A stretch of 50,798 nt of DNA, taken from contig JAAEZH010000039.1 of assembly GCA_018222965.1 (NCBI GenBank), forward strand, positions 1 to 50,798, read 5' to 3'. Below the pieces are notes generated by a model that saw nothing but the letters and a program-made list of their open reading frames with translations, was not told the origin of the DNA and ran no database searches. The DNA is from Bacteroidota bacterium. Lineage in GTDB: Bacteria; Bacteroidota; Bacteroidia; Chitinophagales; Saprospiraceae. Shown here one piece after another: positions 1 to 6,592 of this stretch (positions are counted from its first letter, which is position 1; every line of letters begins with the position of its first letter). The translations under genes and the position numbers were made by a program.

Positions 1-23
1 CTTAGAATCGGTCCTTTTTGTAG

Positions 24-52
24 AAAAGAAGGGGTTATTGCCCGGACTCCCG
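24..52 (+). repeat. Triplicated motif, copy 1
   Basis: A 29-bp motif with core GGGGTTATTGCCCGGACTCC (31-50). It recurs at 1378-1406 (28 of 29 identical) and, for its right 22 bp, at 2833-2854 (20 of 22). Each copy lies 17-81 bp before the start of an unrelated accessory gene. Its nature is unknown; a transposon end, a cassette boundary or a remnant of one repeated gene are all possible. Confidence 0.6.
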
Positions 53-68
53 TTAGGGGGGATAAAAA

Positions 69-734
69 ATGAAAACAAACTTAATACTATCGATATTAGT
101 AGCGATGCTTTGCAGCTGTTCAGAGTTGACAAATGAAGCATCCGTTGCTAAAACGGAAGATGTCATTAAAATTGATCCGTCTTTAATTGGTAGGTATAAT
201 TTGCATAGCCACTCTTCACAAGGATTTATTCTTAACCAAGACAATTCATTCGAATTAATCCAATTTGCAGGTGGTAGTGGGCATTCTTATGTTGAGGAAC
301 ATTTTTTTGGTACAGTTGATGTATCTGATGACAATCAATTATTGTATTTGAGGCCTAGGACTATTAAGATAGTTTCTTTTGAGCTAGTAGATGATAGTTT
401 GTCGTATACATTTTTAATTCCATCCGATAGTGTTGAGATTGAGTATAAATACCTTTCAAATAAGTTTAGCCAGTTATCCTGGCAAATGCGATTTTTCAAG
501 GTAAATGGTTATGTTGTAATGGCGTCTCATAGAATGATTGAAGGTTATTTGGCGAACCTTGAAAAATCAGACACTACTGCTGATTATCGGAATGTAAACT
601 ATCATGTGTTTGTTAAGGAGAGGACATCAGAAGAAAACAAGTTGCAGAAGGGATATGGAGATGCTGGTGAATCATTTGCCAAAGCATGTCGTTTAGCTTT
701 TGAGGAGGAGGATTATTGGGAACTGATTGAATAA
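69..734 (+). CDS. Hypothetical lipoprotein
   Basis: A 221-residue protein with a short hydrophobic signal (residues 4-14) ending in LCSC, a plausible lipobox with Cys17 as the lipidated residue. It is therefore probably anchored to the periplasmic or outer face of the envelope. The rest is a soluble, mostly beta-type sequence with an acidic C-terminus (EEEDYWELIE), and I recognise no family. The gene stands alone, is AT-rich compared with the genes after 4.5 kb, lies 17 bp after copy 1 of the triplicated motif and is followed by transposase debris, which suggests acquired DNA. The start is the first ATG after the motif. Confidence 0.6.
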   Translation: MKTNLILSILVAMLCSCSELTNEASVAKTEDVIKIDPSLIGRYNLHSHSSQGFILNQDNSFELIQFAGGSGHSYVEEHFFGTVDVSDDNQLLYLRPRTIKIVSFELVDDSLSYTFLIPSDSVEIEYKYLSNKFSQLSWQMRFFKVNGYVVMASHRMIEGYLANLEKSDTTADYRNVNYHVFVKERTSEENKLQKGYGDAGESFAKACRLAFEEEDYWELIE

Positions 735-821
735 AACAAAACCACCCCTAACAATGTGCCCTATGAAAAGCAGTAGTTTTTTTTTGAAAAAGTCGATATG
801 TTATAAAAGATCACATAAAAA

Positions 822-1321
822 TTGAATGATTATTTATTGAGTTCGGCGTCCTATGTGTGGTATTTATCTAAAGTAAATCCACGGGCATTCCTACCTACCG
901 AAGCCTTGGCACAGGCAGGGTATTTAAAAGGACTTCGTCCCAGTCCACGGACGGTAAACTACTTCCGGGCCACAACACGCAGGCTATCGAAAATGCCCAC
1001 TGGTACTTTGTAGGCTTGTTGAAGAACTAGAAGTTAATAGAAGGTGAGGTGATGGCAGTTGATGGTACGAAGGTTCGTGGACAGAACAGCCTGAAGAATA
1101 ACTTCAATGCGAAGAAGATCCGTCGGCACCTGGAGTACATTGATGGCCGTATCGGTGACTACCTGGACCAACTGGCAAAATGCGAACGCCTGCTGCGAAC
1201 TGTCCAGGTAATGGGATTGGAAAAGCTTCAGAAACAGCTGGGAAAGCTCATTTTTGAATTATGGCGTCTATTATGGCCGACATGGAGTCGATATGAGCCC
1301 CGATTTATTGTTTTTCCGTAA
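822..1321 (+). pseudogene. Decayed IS1182-family transposase fragment
   Basis: Two open pieces in different frames read as parts of one transposase. Residues YLKGLRPSPRTVNYFRA (about 918-968) resemble the 'WLLKGLxPDFRTIADFR' block of IS1182-family enzymes. The piece from 1049 contains VDGTKVRGQNSLKNNFNAKK and IRRHLEYIDGRIGDYLDQL, which match the following conserved block of the same family (usually IDGTKxRAxNSKKNNxNxKKIxRHLxYID). A stop at 1011-1013, a frame change between the pieces, and loss of the N-terminus and of the whole C-terminal DDE half make it inactive. No terminal inverted repeats were found. The family assignment rests on remembered motifs. Confidence 0.7.
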
Positions 1322-1377
1322 ATTACGAGAGCAACCAATCAAGCGGGAGAAGACCTTAAAATGTCCCGTATCCGGCC

Positions 1378-1406
1378 AAAAGAAGGGGTTATTGCCGGGA
1401 CTCCCG
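1378..1406 (+). repeat. Triplicated motif, copy 2
   Basis: 28 of 29 bases match copy 1 at 24-52; the one difference is CCGGG for CCCGG. It lies between the transposase remnant and the CPBP protease gene, 81 bp before the preferred start of that gene. Confidence 0.6.
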
Positions 1407-1486
1407 CCAGGCGCCATGTAACAAAATTACTAACTCATCGTCTTCCATTAATAAACCAATCAGAAGTTTAAATGCAAGGAAATTTA

Positions 1487-2326
1487 ATGGAACGAAAAAA
1501 AACTTGGAATACAATCCTTATTTTCCTCGCTATTGTTACAGCTTTAAGCTCTTTGTTTCATTATGCGATAGTTAATTTATATCCATCACGAATATATGTT
1601 GGAGGATTAATGTGGTGTCCTGCCATAGCTGCCATAATCACTTTGAAACTGATAAAACGCCCTATTTCTTCACTAAATTGGAATTGGGGAAATTGGAAAT
1701 ATATTCGACTTGCTTATTTTACTCCTGCTTTATATGGCTTAATCACTTATGTACTAATTTGGGTTTTTGGTTTTGGAAGTTTGACAAATGGAGAAGCAAT
1801 TACAGATTGGGGAAAAGAACTTGGTTTGATTGGAATAGGAACTTTAAATCCAACATCAATTGCAATCATAGCTATTATCTTATTAGGAACTATCGAAGTA
1901 ATTAGAGCAGCAGCAACAACTTTAGGGGAAGAGATTGGATGGCGAGGTTTTTTTATTTATGAATTAAGAAAAGTTCTTTCGTTTACTGGTGTTTCCATTT
2001 TTAGTGGAATTATTTGGGCAACTTGGCATTGGCCATTAATTGTATATTATGGCGAAAATGTAATCTTGGAATTGACGACATTTTATGTTGTTATAGTTTC
2101 TATGTCATTCATTATGACTTATTACACTTTTAAATCTAAAAGCCTATGGCCAGCAGTAATTTTTCACGCAGTAAGCAATGTCTATATTCAAAAAATATTA
2201 CCCGAATTAATAATAAAAAATGAAGGAACGGAACATTGGCTTGGAGAAAACGGAATTATGTTTGCTGTCGTGACTTGTGTTTTTGGAATTTATTTTTGGA
2301 AAAAAGCAATTAAAGAAAAATTGTGA
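1487..2326 (+). CDS. CPBP-family intramembrane metalloprotease (CAAX/Abi type)
   Basis: A multi-pass membrane protein with the three CPBP signatures. Counting from the upstream ATG at 1472 these are EEIGWR at residues 153-158 (glutamate pair and Arg of motif 1), WHWP at 185-188, and FHAVSN at 231-236. In this family the glutamates and histidines form the metal-dependent protease site within the membrane; bacterial members act in bacteriocin immunity or on unknown substrates. The start at 1487 is preferred over 1472 because AAGGAA (1476-1481) sits 5 bp before it, a Shine-Dalgarno spacing. AT-rich with no functional neighbour. It is followed by an attC-like palindrome, so it may be a mobile cassette gene. 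Substrate unknown. Confidence 0.85.
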   Translation: MERKKTWNTILIFLAIVTALSSLFHYAIVNLYPSRIYVGGLMWCPAIAAIITLKLIKRPISSLNWNWGNWKYIRLAYFTPALYGLITYVLIWVFGFGSLTNGEAITDWGKELGLIGIGTLNPTSIAIIAIILLGTIEVIRAAATTLGEEIGWRGFFIYELRKVLSFTGVSIFSGIIWATWHWPLIVYYGENVILELTTFYVVIVSMSFIMTYYTFKSKSLWPAVIFHAVSNVYIQKILPELIIKNEGTEHWLGENGIMFAVVTCVFGIYFWKKAIKEKL

Positions 2327-2350
2327 CTGAAAAACACAGCGCCTAAAAAC

Positions 2351-2459
2351 GTATAAAATTAATTGCTAGTGCTAGCCTACTTACGAAAGTCCGCGAGGAC
2401 TTTCTATCCGTGTTTTATTTGCTAACTTTAGTGCTTAAACCACGCAACTAATCTTATAC
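2351..2459. repeat. Long imperfect palindrome, attC-like
   Basis: Outer arms GTATAAAATTAATTGC (2351-2366) and GCAACTAATCTTATAC (2444-2459) are inverted with 14 of 16 matches; both mismatches become G-T wobbles when the bottom strand folds. Inside lies a perfect 8-bp stem, GAAAGTCC/GGACTTTC (2385-2392 and 2397-2404), with a GCGA loop. It begins 24 bp after the CPBP stop codon. Integron attC sites have this layout and recombine as folded bottom strands, but I see no integrase and the outer core sites are not clean, so this is a resemblance only. Confidence 0.4.
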
Positions 2460-2895
2460 AAACACGTCAGGCCGCAGAATAACTCCCCTCTGATTTTTTC
2501 GATTTATGCGTTTAACTCCGTAATTCAATAGGAAATTAAATACTCTATTTTCATGCATTACCAACGAGGTGTGACCTATGCCTATCGGCTCCGGCGGATC
2601 AAAGAAAGACCGGAGTAAAGTGTCCTTGGTTTCTTTGGAAGGAATGGTAAACCCAGATAGTTCGTCCGGGGGGGTGTGCTCTTCCGATATGGAAGTCAGG
2701 CTTCTCAAACGTATAAAACCAATTAAACGTAATTCAGGGCGAGTGCATACTTCCAGCTCAATAAGCCGGCGTCTTTTTCCAAAAAGCTCTAACTTACGAT
2801 ACCGACGACGAAGTGCTTCGGGTATAAATCAGGGGGTTGTTGCCCGGACTCCTGTTGTAAGCAAGCTGAAAAAAGCATCGTACACAAAAAAATAG
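2454..2895. other. Overlapping open frames of unclear coding strand
   Basis: Two frames are open across this stretch. The plus frame (ATG 2578, stop 2893-2895) is rich in Ser and Arg and contains copy 3 of the triplicated motif, read as INQGVVARTPV. The minus frame (stop at 2454, first ATG at 2708, open upstream to about 2826) reads more like a real protein, for example ELEVCTRPELRLIGFIRL and TPPDELSGFTIPSKETKD. I recognise neither. It may be a fragment of a gene carried by a mobile element. Nothing else is visible between the CPBP gene and 2900. Confidence 0.25.
2833..2854 (+). repeat. Triplicated motif, copy 3
   Basis: 20 of 22 bases match the right part of copies 1 and 2, with TTGTTG for TTATTG and CCTG for CCCG. 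It lies 45 bp before the start of the DHFR-like gene. Confidence 0.5.
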
Positions 2896-2899
2896 TTAG

Positions 2900-3445
2900 A
2901 TGAGAAAATTAAAGCTTCAAATTCAACTGTCCATCGACGGATTTATTTCTGGACCTAATGGAGAAATGGACTGGATGATTTGGAACTGGGATGACAAACT
3001 AAAAGATTTCGTAGCAAAAATTACGGAATCAACCGATACCATTGTCTTGGGACGAAAACTTGCGGAAGGATTCATCCCGCACTGGAAATCTAACAAAGAT
3101 TTAGAAGGTGCTGAAAAAATTAATAGTTCAAAGAAAATTGTTTTCACAAAAACACTTGAAAACACGGATTGGGAAAATACCTTTTTGGAAAAGGGAGATT
3201 TAGCAGATTCTATACGAGAATTAAAATCCTCAACTGGAAATGACATCATAGCTTATGGTGGCGGTGAATTTGTTTCATCTCTAATAAAAGAAAACTTGAT
3301 TGATGAATATTATTTTTTCATTAACCCTTCGATATTGGGTAGCGGAATGCCAATATTTCAGAAAACTGACTATAAAAGTGAATTGAAGTTGAAAAAGGCT
3401 AAAGCTTATGAATGTGGAATAACAGTATTAAAATATACAAATTGA
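2900..3445 (+). CDS. Dihydrofolate reductase-family protein (RibD C-terminal domain type)
   Basis: A 181-residue single-domain protein of the RibD C-terminal/YyaP-YwjB group, which shares the dihydrofolate reductase fold and binds NAD(P)H. Visible motifs are LSIDGFISGPNGEMDWM near the N-terminus, IVLGRKLAEGF, the nucleotide-binding IIAYGGGEFVSSLI, and IDEYYFFINPSILGSGMPIF towards the end. Members of this group are mostly uncharacterised reductases and are common as solo accessory genes. The ATG overlaps GTTAGAT (2895-2901), which fits the integron core consensus GTTRRRY. AT-rich like the other genes of this island. The physiological substrate cannot be read from the sequence. Confidence 0.85.
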   Translation: MRKLKLQIQLSIDGFISGPNGEMDWMIWNWDDKLKDFVAKITESTDTIVLGRKLAEGFIPHWKSNKDLEGAEKINSSKKIVFTKTLENTDWENTFLEKGDLADSIRELKSSTGNDIIAYGGGEFVSSLIKENLIDEYYFFINPSILGSGMPIFQKTDYKSELKLKKAKAYECGITVLKYTN

Positions 3446-3486
3446 CAAAAGCCGGCTTACAGCAATGGCTTAAGTACTAAATTCAG

Positions 3487-3951
3487 CTACTCCCCCTCAC
3501 AATACTTTTTCAGCGCCTGCGCCTTTCGCATAAAGCCATCCTTGATCTTCTTATCGGGTAAAAACAGGGTTCCCCATCCTCGAAAATCCTCATAGGTATG
3601 ATAGTACGTAAGCCCGTCTGCCATAGAGGAAAGGACTTGCATACGCACAGCCTGCACCATGCCAATGGTCCGTAAAAAGCTTTTAAAGTAATACCCCCAA
3701 ACGGCCTGTGTTTCGCCTTTCTTCGGATTTGGTGGAGAAAATACACTTACCACCTCTTTCGTTTTTTGCGTTGAACCATTGTTCCAGCGCACGGTGAATT
3801 CCATTTCCGTGCCTTCGACCGGGACCTTGGCACTTGATGCAACGGAAATGATGAACGGATTCCAGTCCGGATATTTTTGGGTAGCAACCATGGCATCCCA
3901 AACTTTATTTATATCAGCCGCAATGGTGATTTTGCATTCAATTCGTTTCAT
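3487..3951 (-). CDS. SRPBCC-family (START-like) protein
   Basis: About 154 residues. MKRIECKITIAADINKVWD followed by YPDWNPFI is the usual opening of the polyketide cyclase/START-like (SRPBCC) fold, a helix-grip cavity that binds hydrophobic ligands. It is cytosolic, with no signal or membrane segment. The start at 3951 is preferred over the ATG-less extension to 3987 because the family homology begins at this Met. It is divergent from the TetR operon and not obviously linked to it. The ligand is unknown. Confidence 0.75.
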   Translation of the reverse strand: MKRIECKITIAADINKVWDAMVATQKYPDWNPFIISVASSAKVPVEGTEMEFTVRWNNGSTQKTKEVVSVFSPPNPKKGETQAVWGYYFKSFLRTIGMVQAVRMQVLSSMADGLTYYHTYEDFRGWGTLFLPDKKIKDGFMRKAQALKKYCEGE

Positions 3952-4069
3952 ATAGACGGATTGGGTTATGGCGTTGAGCGATGTCAAACGCTAAATATAC
4001 CCGAGCCGAAGTGGTTTGGGATAATTTTAACAAATTTATTTTTTTGATCAGCGAGGCAAAAAACACAGG

Positions 4070-4333
4070 CGTAGCCTAAGCTACGACGTCCCGATAGCTA
4101 TCGGGATTTAACAAAGCAGATCGGAAAAAGAAAGAGAAAAAAAAGCCCAAATCACTTTGACTTGGGTATATAATAACACCTGATCTTGGGGGCAATACAA
4201 GAACCAGGAATTGGTGTCGCTCCGCTGGAGCCTGTACTTGTAGAATTGGCCAGCCTCAAGAGGAACCACCTCTTTGTAATGCGAATTTCGGCTTTCTAAG
4301 ATCACCGTAGGTGGGGCAGTTGGCAATTGCCCC
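4070..4333. other. Hairpin-rich non-coding block
   Basis: The 580-bp gap 3952-4531 holds no convincing gene but six inverted repeats: CGTAGC/GCTACG (4070-4085), the 18-bp palindrome at 4089-4106, CCCAAATCA/TGACTTGGG (4146-4166), GCTCC/GGAGC (4219-4231), AAGAGG/CCTCTT (4258-4274) and GGGGCA/TGCCCC (4313-4333). A 72-residue minus frame across it (4108-4326) has no recognisable domain and is probably chance. A structured RNA, or nested palindromic repeat elements, are the two readings I would consider. Confidence 0.4.
4089..4106. repeat. 18-bp perfect palindrome, copy A
   Basis: TCCCGATAGCTATCGGGA, a perfect palindrome identical to that at 6543-6560. It is probably one of a dispersed family of intergenic palindromes. 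Confidence 0.8.
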
Positions 4334-4446
4334 TAAGTTTATGTGTTAATACAGCTACATGCTACGTAAATCCGCTCAACGCTAATCTCTCAACCCTCAC
4401 CTCCCCCTCCTTTCATCCCATTATTCCCTCCTTTTGTCGAAAACTT

Positions 4447-4476
4447 AGGAAACTTTGAACATGATGGTAGTTTCCT
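4447..4476. promoter_or_regulatory. Candidate operator of the TetR repressor
   Basis: Inverted arms AGGAAACT (4447-4454) and AGTTTCCT (4469-4476) match perfectly with a 14-bp spacer. The site covers the region where the -33 element should lie for the -7 element at 4491-4498, so bound repressor would block the efflux operon promoter. TetR-family proteins bind such palindromes as dimers and often repress their own operon. Confidence 0.5.
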
Positions 4477-4490
4477 GTGTTCTCAGTCCA

Positions 4491-4498
4491 TATTTTTG
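4491..4498 (+). promoter_or_regulatory. -7 promoter element of the efflux operon
   Basis: TATTTTTG matches the Bacteroidota -7 consensus TAnnTTTG exactly. No perfect -33 TTTG is present at 19 bp, only TTTC at 4471. Transcription from here would begin near 4504, after the ATG at 4496, which supports translation from 4532. Confidence 0.5.
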
Positions 4499-4531
4499 TG
4501 CCCGAAAACGGGACATGTGGAGACAGCAAAT

Positions 4532-5152
4532 ATGAATACGAAAACGAAAATTCTGGAAGCAGCCAGGGAGTTGTTCATGCGCTACGGAGTTCGTAGTGTA
4601 ACCATGGACGATATCGCCCGGGAACTCGGAGTGTCGAAAAAGACATTATACCAGGTGGTTTCCAATAAGGCGGAGTTGATTGACGGCGTAGTGGATCAGT
4701 TTTTAGCAGGGGAGGAATTAGCCATCGCCTTTATACAAAGTAAAGCAGAAGATGCGATCAGCGAAATGTTGTTGATCACCCAGCATGTTACCCAGGTGCT
4801 TCGTCAACTCAAACCGGCAACGGTCTATGATTTGCAGAAGTATTACCGGGAAGCCTGGAATCGGGTAGAAGCTCATCACCAGGATCATGTTTACCAGGTC
4901 GTGAAAGATAATGTAGAGACAGGTATCAAAGAAGGATTGTATAGATCGGATTTGGACTCCGATTTTATTGCCCGATTATATGTGTCAAAGTCTTTCATTT
5001 TGGTAGACGAGGAAGTTTTTCCGCTGCGGGAATTTGACAGAGACAAGCTCCTCCGCGAGTTTTTTGATTATCACATACACGGAATAGCTTCGCCGAAAGG
5101 CTTAGAAGTTTTAGAGAAATACAAAAAACAGAAACAGGCCCCAGAGGCCTAA
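4532..5152 (+). CDS. TetR/AcrR-family transcriptional repressor
   Basis: 206 residues. The N-terminal helix-turn-helix is clear: ILEAARELFMRYGVRSVTMDDIARELGVSKKTLYQ, with the recognition helix around VSKKTLY (residues 34-40). The remaining two thirds is the helical ligand-binding and dimerisation part, which is not conserved between members. It is the first gene of an efflux operon, with tolC-, MFP- and RND-type genes following on the same strand 12 bp later, so it most likely represses the pump and is released by a substrate. The start at 4532 is chosen because the upstream ATG at 4496 lies inside the promoter -7 element. Confidence 0.92.
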   Translation: MNTKTKILEAARELFMRYGVRSVTMDDIARELGVSKKTLYQVVSNKAELIDGVVDQFLAGEELAIAFIQSKAEDAISEMLLITQHVTQVLRQLKPATVYDLQKYYREAWNRVEAHHQDHVYQVVKDNVETGIKEGLYRSDLDSDFIARLYVSKSFILVDEEVFPLREFDRDKLLREFFDYHIHGIASPKGLEVLEKYKKQKQAPEA

Positions 5153-5164
5153 ACCCATTGTACT

Positions 5165-6532
5165 ATGATTCGTCACCTACTGTTATGTACAGCCTTCCTG
5201 TTGAGCGTGTCGGTTTTGTCCGCGCAGGAAGAAAGTATGGATCTGGATCAGGCCATCCAGTATGCCATGCAAAACAATCAATCGTTGAAGCGGTCGCAGA
5301 TCAATATTTCTGACGCCAACGAACAGATCATTGAACGCCGCGCTATCGGTTTACCGCAGCTTAATGCATCTGTAGAATATCAATACTTTATCGATATTCC
5401 AACGCAGATACTGCCCGACTTTTTGAGTCCGACTGTATACGGAATTCTCTTTCAGGAAGGAGTGATCCCGCCCCGGGAACTGATGACCAATGATGAAGGA
5501 GTTCCCGCTCAGTTTGGCACCAAGCACAACCTGACTGCCGGCGTTTCCCTAAACACCATGATTTTCGACGGGAGTTATTTTGTCGGATTGCGTGCCGCAC
5601 GTACTTATCGCGAGTATGTCAAGAAGCAACTGGAATCTGATCAGTTTAATGTGGAGCGAGACGTAACCAGCGCTTTTCTGCCTGCACTTTTGATCGAAAC
5701 CAACCTGCAAACGCTGGAGAATAACATTGGCAATTTGCAAGAATTATTTCGCGAAACATCCGCCATGTATGAGGAGGGTTTTGTGGAGCAACTCGATGTC
5801 GACCGTTTGGAATTATCGCTGGCAAACCTGCAAACCGAGTATGAAAAACTGGAGCGCCAGAAAGAAGTAGCCATCAACGGCCTAAAGCTCGTGATCGGAT
5901 ACCCAATGGATGCCGACCTGGAAGTAGAAGGTACTATTCAAAGCCTGCTCGATGGTATGGCGGAACCAGATATTACAGAAACGGTAAATCCGGCTGCTCG
6001 TCCGGATTATCAGGTGGCCACCTTCGGACAAACATTGAACGAACAAAACGTACAATTATATAAAAGTGAGTATTTGCCAAAGCTGTATGCATTTGGTTCG
6101 TATTCTGCTTCGCTTTTCGCGAATGATCTATCGGAAGGGCAGTGGTTTCCAACTTCTCTGGTTGGCTTGAAACTCGACATACCCATCTTCGACGGCTTGA
6201 ATAAAAAGGCCAAGATCCAGCGGGCAAAACTCGATTTGGAGATTGCCCAATCGCAGATCGCCGAACTGGAACAATACATCAACTTTGAAGCAGAGTCGGC
6301 ACGCATAACGTATCAAAATGCGATGCAAACCCTGGCAGACCGCCAGCGCAACCTGGATTTGGCCAACAGAATCTACGAAACGACTCAGATTAAATACCGC
6401 GAGGGAGTGGGCAGCAGCCTCGAAATGAATCAGGCGGAGCAAAGCCTGTTTACCTCTCAGCAAAATTACAATCAGGCTCTATACGAATTGCTCGTAGCCA
6501 AACTGGATTTCGAAAAAGCCATGGGCCGATAA
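5165..6532 (+). CDS. TolC-family outer-membrane efflux protein
   Basis: 455 residues with a signal peptide (MIRHLLLCTAFLLSVSVLSAQ) and the outer-membrane efflux protein (OEP) domain in its usual two repeats. The first repeat begins with MDLDQAIQYAMQNNQSLKRS. The second repeat has long Gln/Ala/Leu-rich helices such as NLDLANRIYETTQIKYREGV, which form the periplasmic alpha-barrel. Trimers of such proteins form the outer-membrane exit duct for tripartite pumps. It lies 12 bp after the tetR-type gene and precedes its membrane fusion and RND partners. Confidence 0.93.
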   Translation: MIRHLLLCTAFLLSVSVLSAQEESMDLDQAIQYAMQNNQSLKRSQINISDANEQIIERRAIGLPQLNASVEYQYFIDIPTQILPDFLSPTVYGILFQEGVIPPRELMTNDEGVPAQFGTKHNLTAGVSLNTMIFDGSYFVGLRAARTYREYVKKQLESDQFNVERDVTSAFLPALLIETNLQTLENNIGNLQELFRETSAMYEEGFVEQLDVDRLELSLANLQTEYEKLERQKEVAINGLKLVIGYPMDADLEVEGTIQSLLDGMAEPDITETVNPAARPDYQVATFGQTLNEQNVQLYKSEYLPKLYAFGSYSASLFANDLSEGQWFPTSLVGLKLDIPIFDGLNKKAKIQRAKLDLEIAQSQIAELEQYINFEAESARITYQNAMQTLADRQRNLDLANRIYETTQIKYREGVGSSLEMNQAEQSLFTSQQNYNQALYELLVAKLDFEKAMGR

Positions 6533-6542
6533 CTCAAACTCA

Positions 6543-6560
6543 TCCCGATAGCTATCGGGA
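6543..6560. repeat. 18-bp perfect palindrome, copy B
   Basis: TCCCGATAGCTATCGGGA, identical to 4089-4106. It lies in the 60-bp gap between the TolC-type and MFP genes, inside the operon, so it will appear in the mRNA as a hairpin and could affect stability or the ratio of the two products. Confidence 0.8.
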
Positions 6561-6592
6561 CAAACTCTCTTCAATCTATCAATATCCCGATA

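Noticed and set aside
1612-1905. Plus-strand open frame of 97 codons within the CPBP gene
   Set aside because: Shadow of the CPBP gene, which has all family motifs in its own frame.
4108-4326. Minus-strand open frame of 72 codons in the hairpin block
   Set aside because: No recognisable domain, signal or neighbour support; it lies across several inverted repeats.
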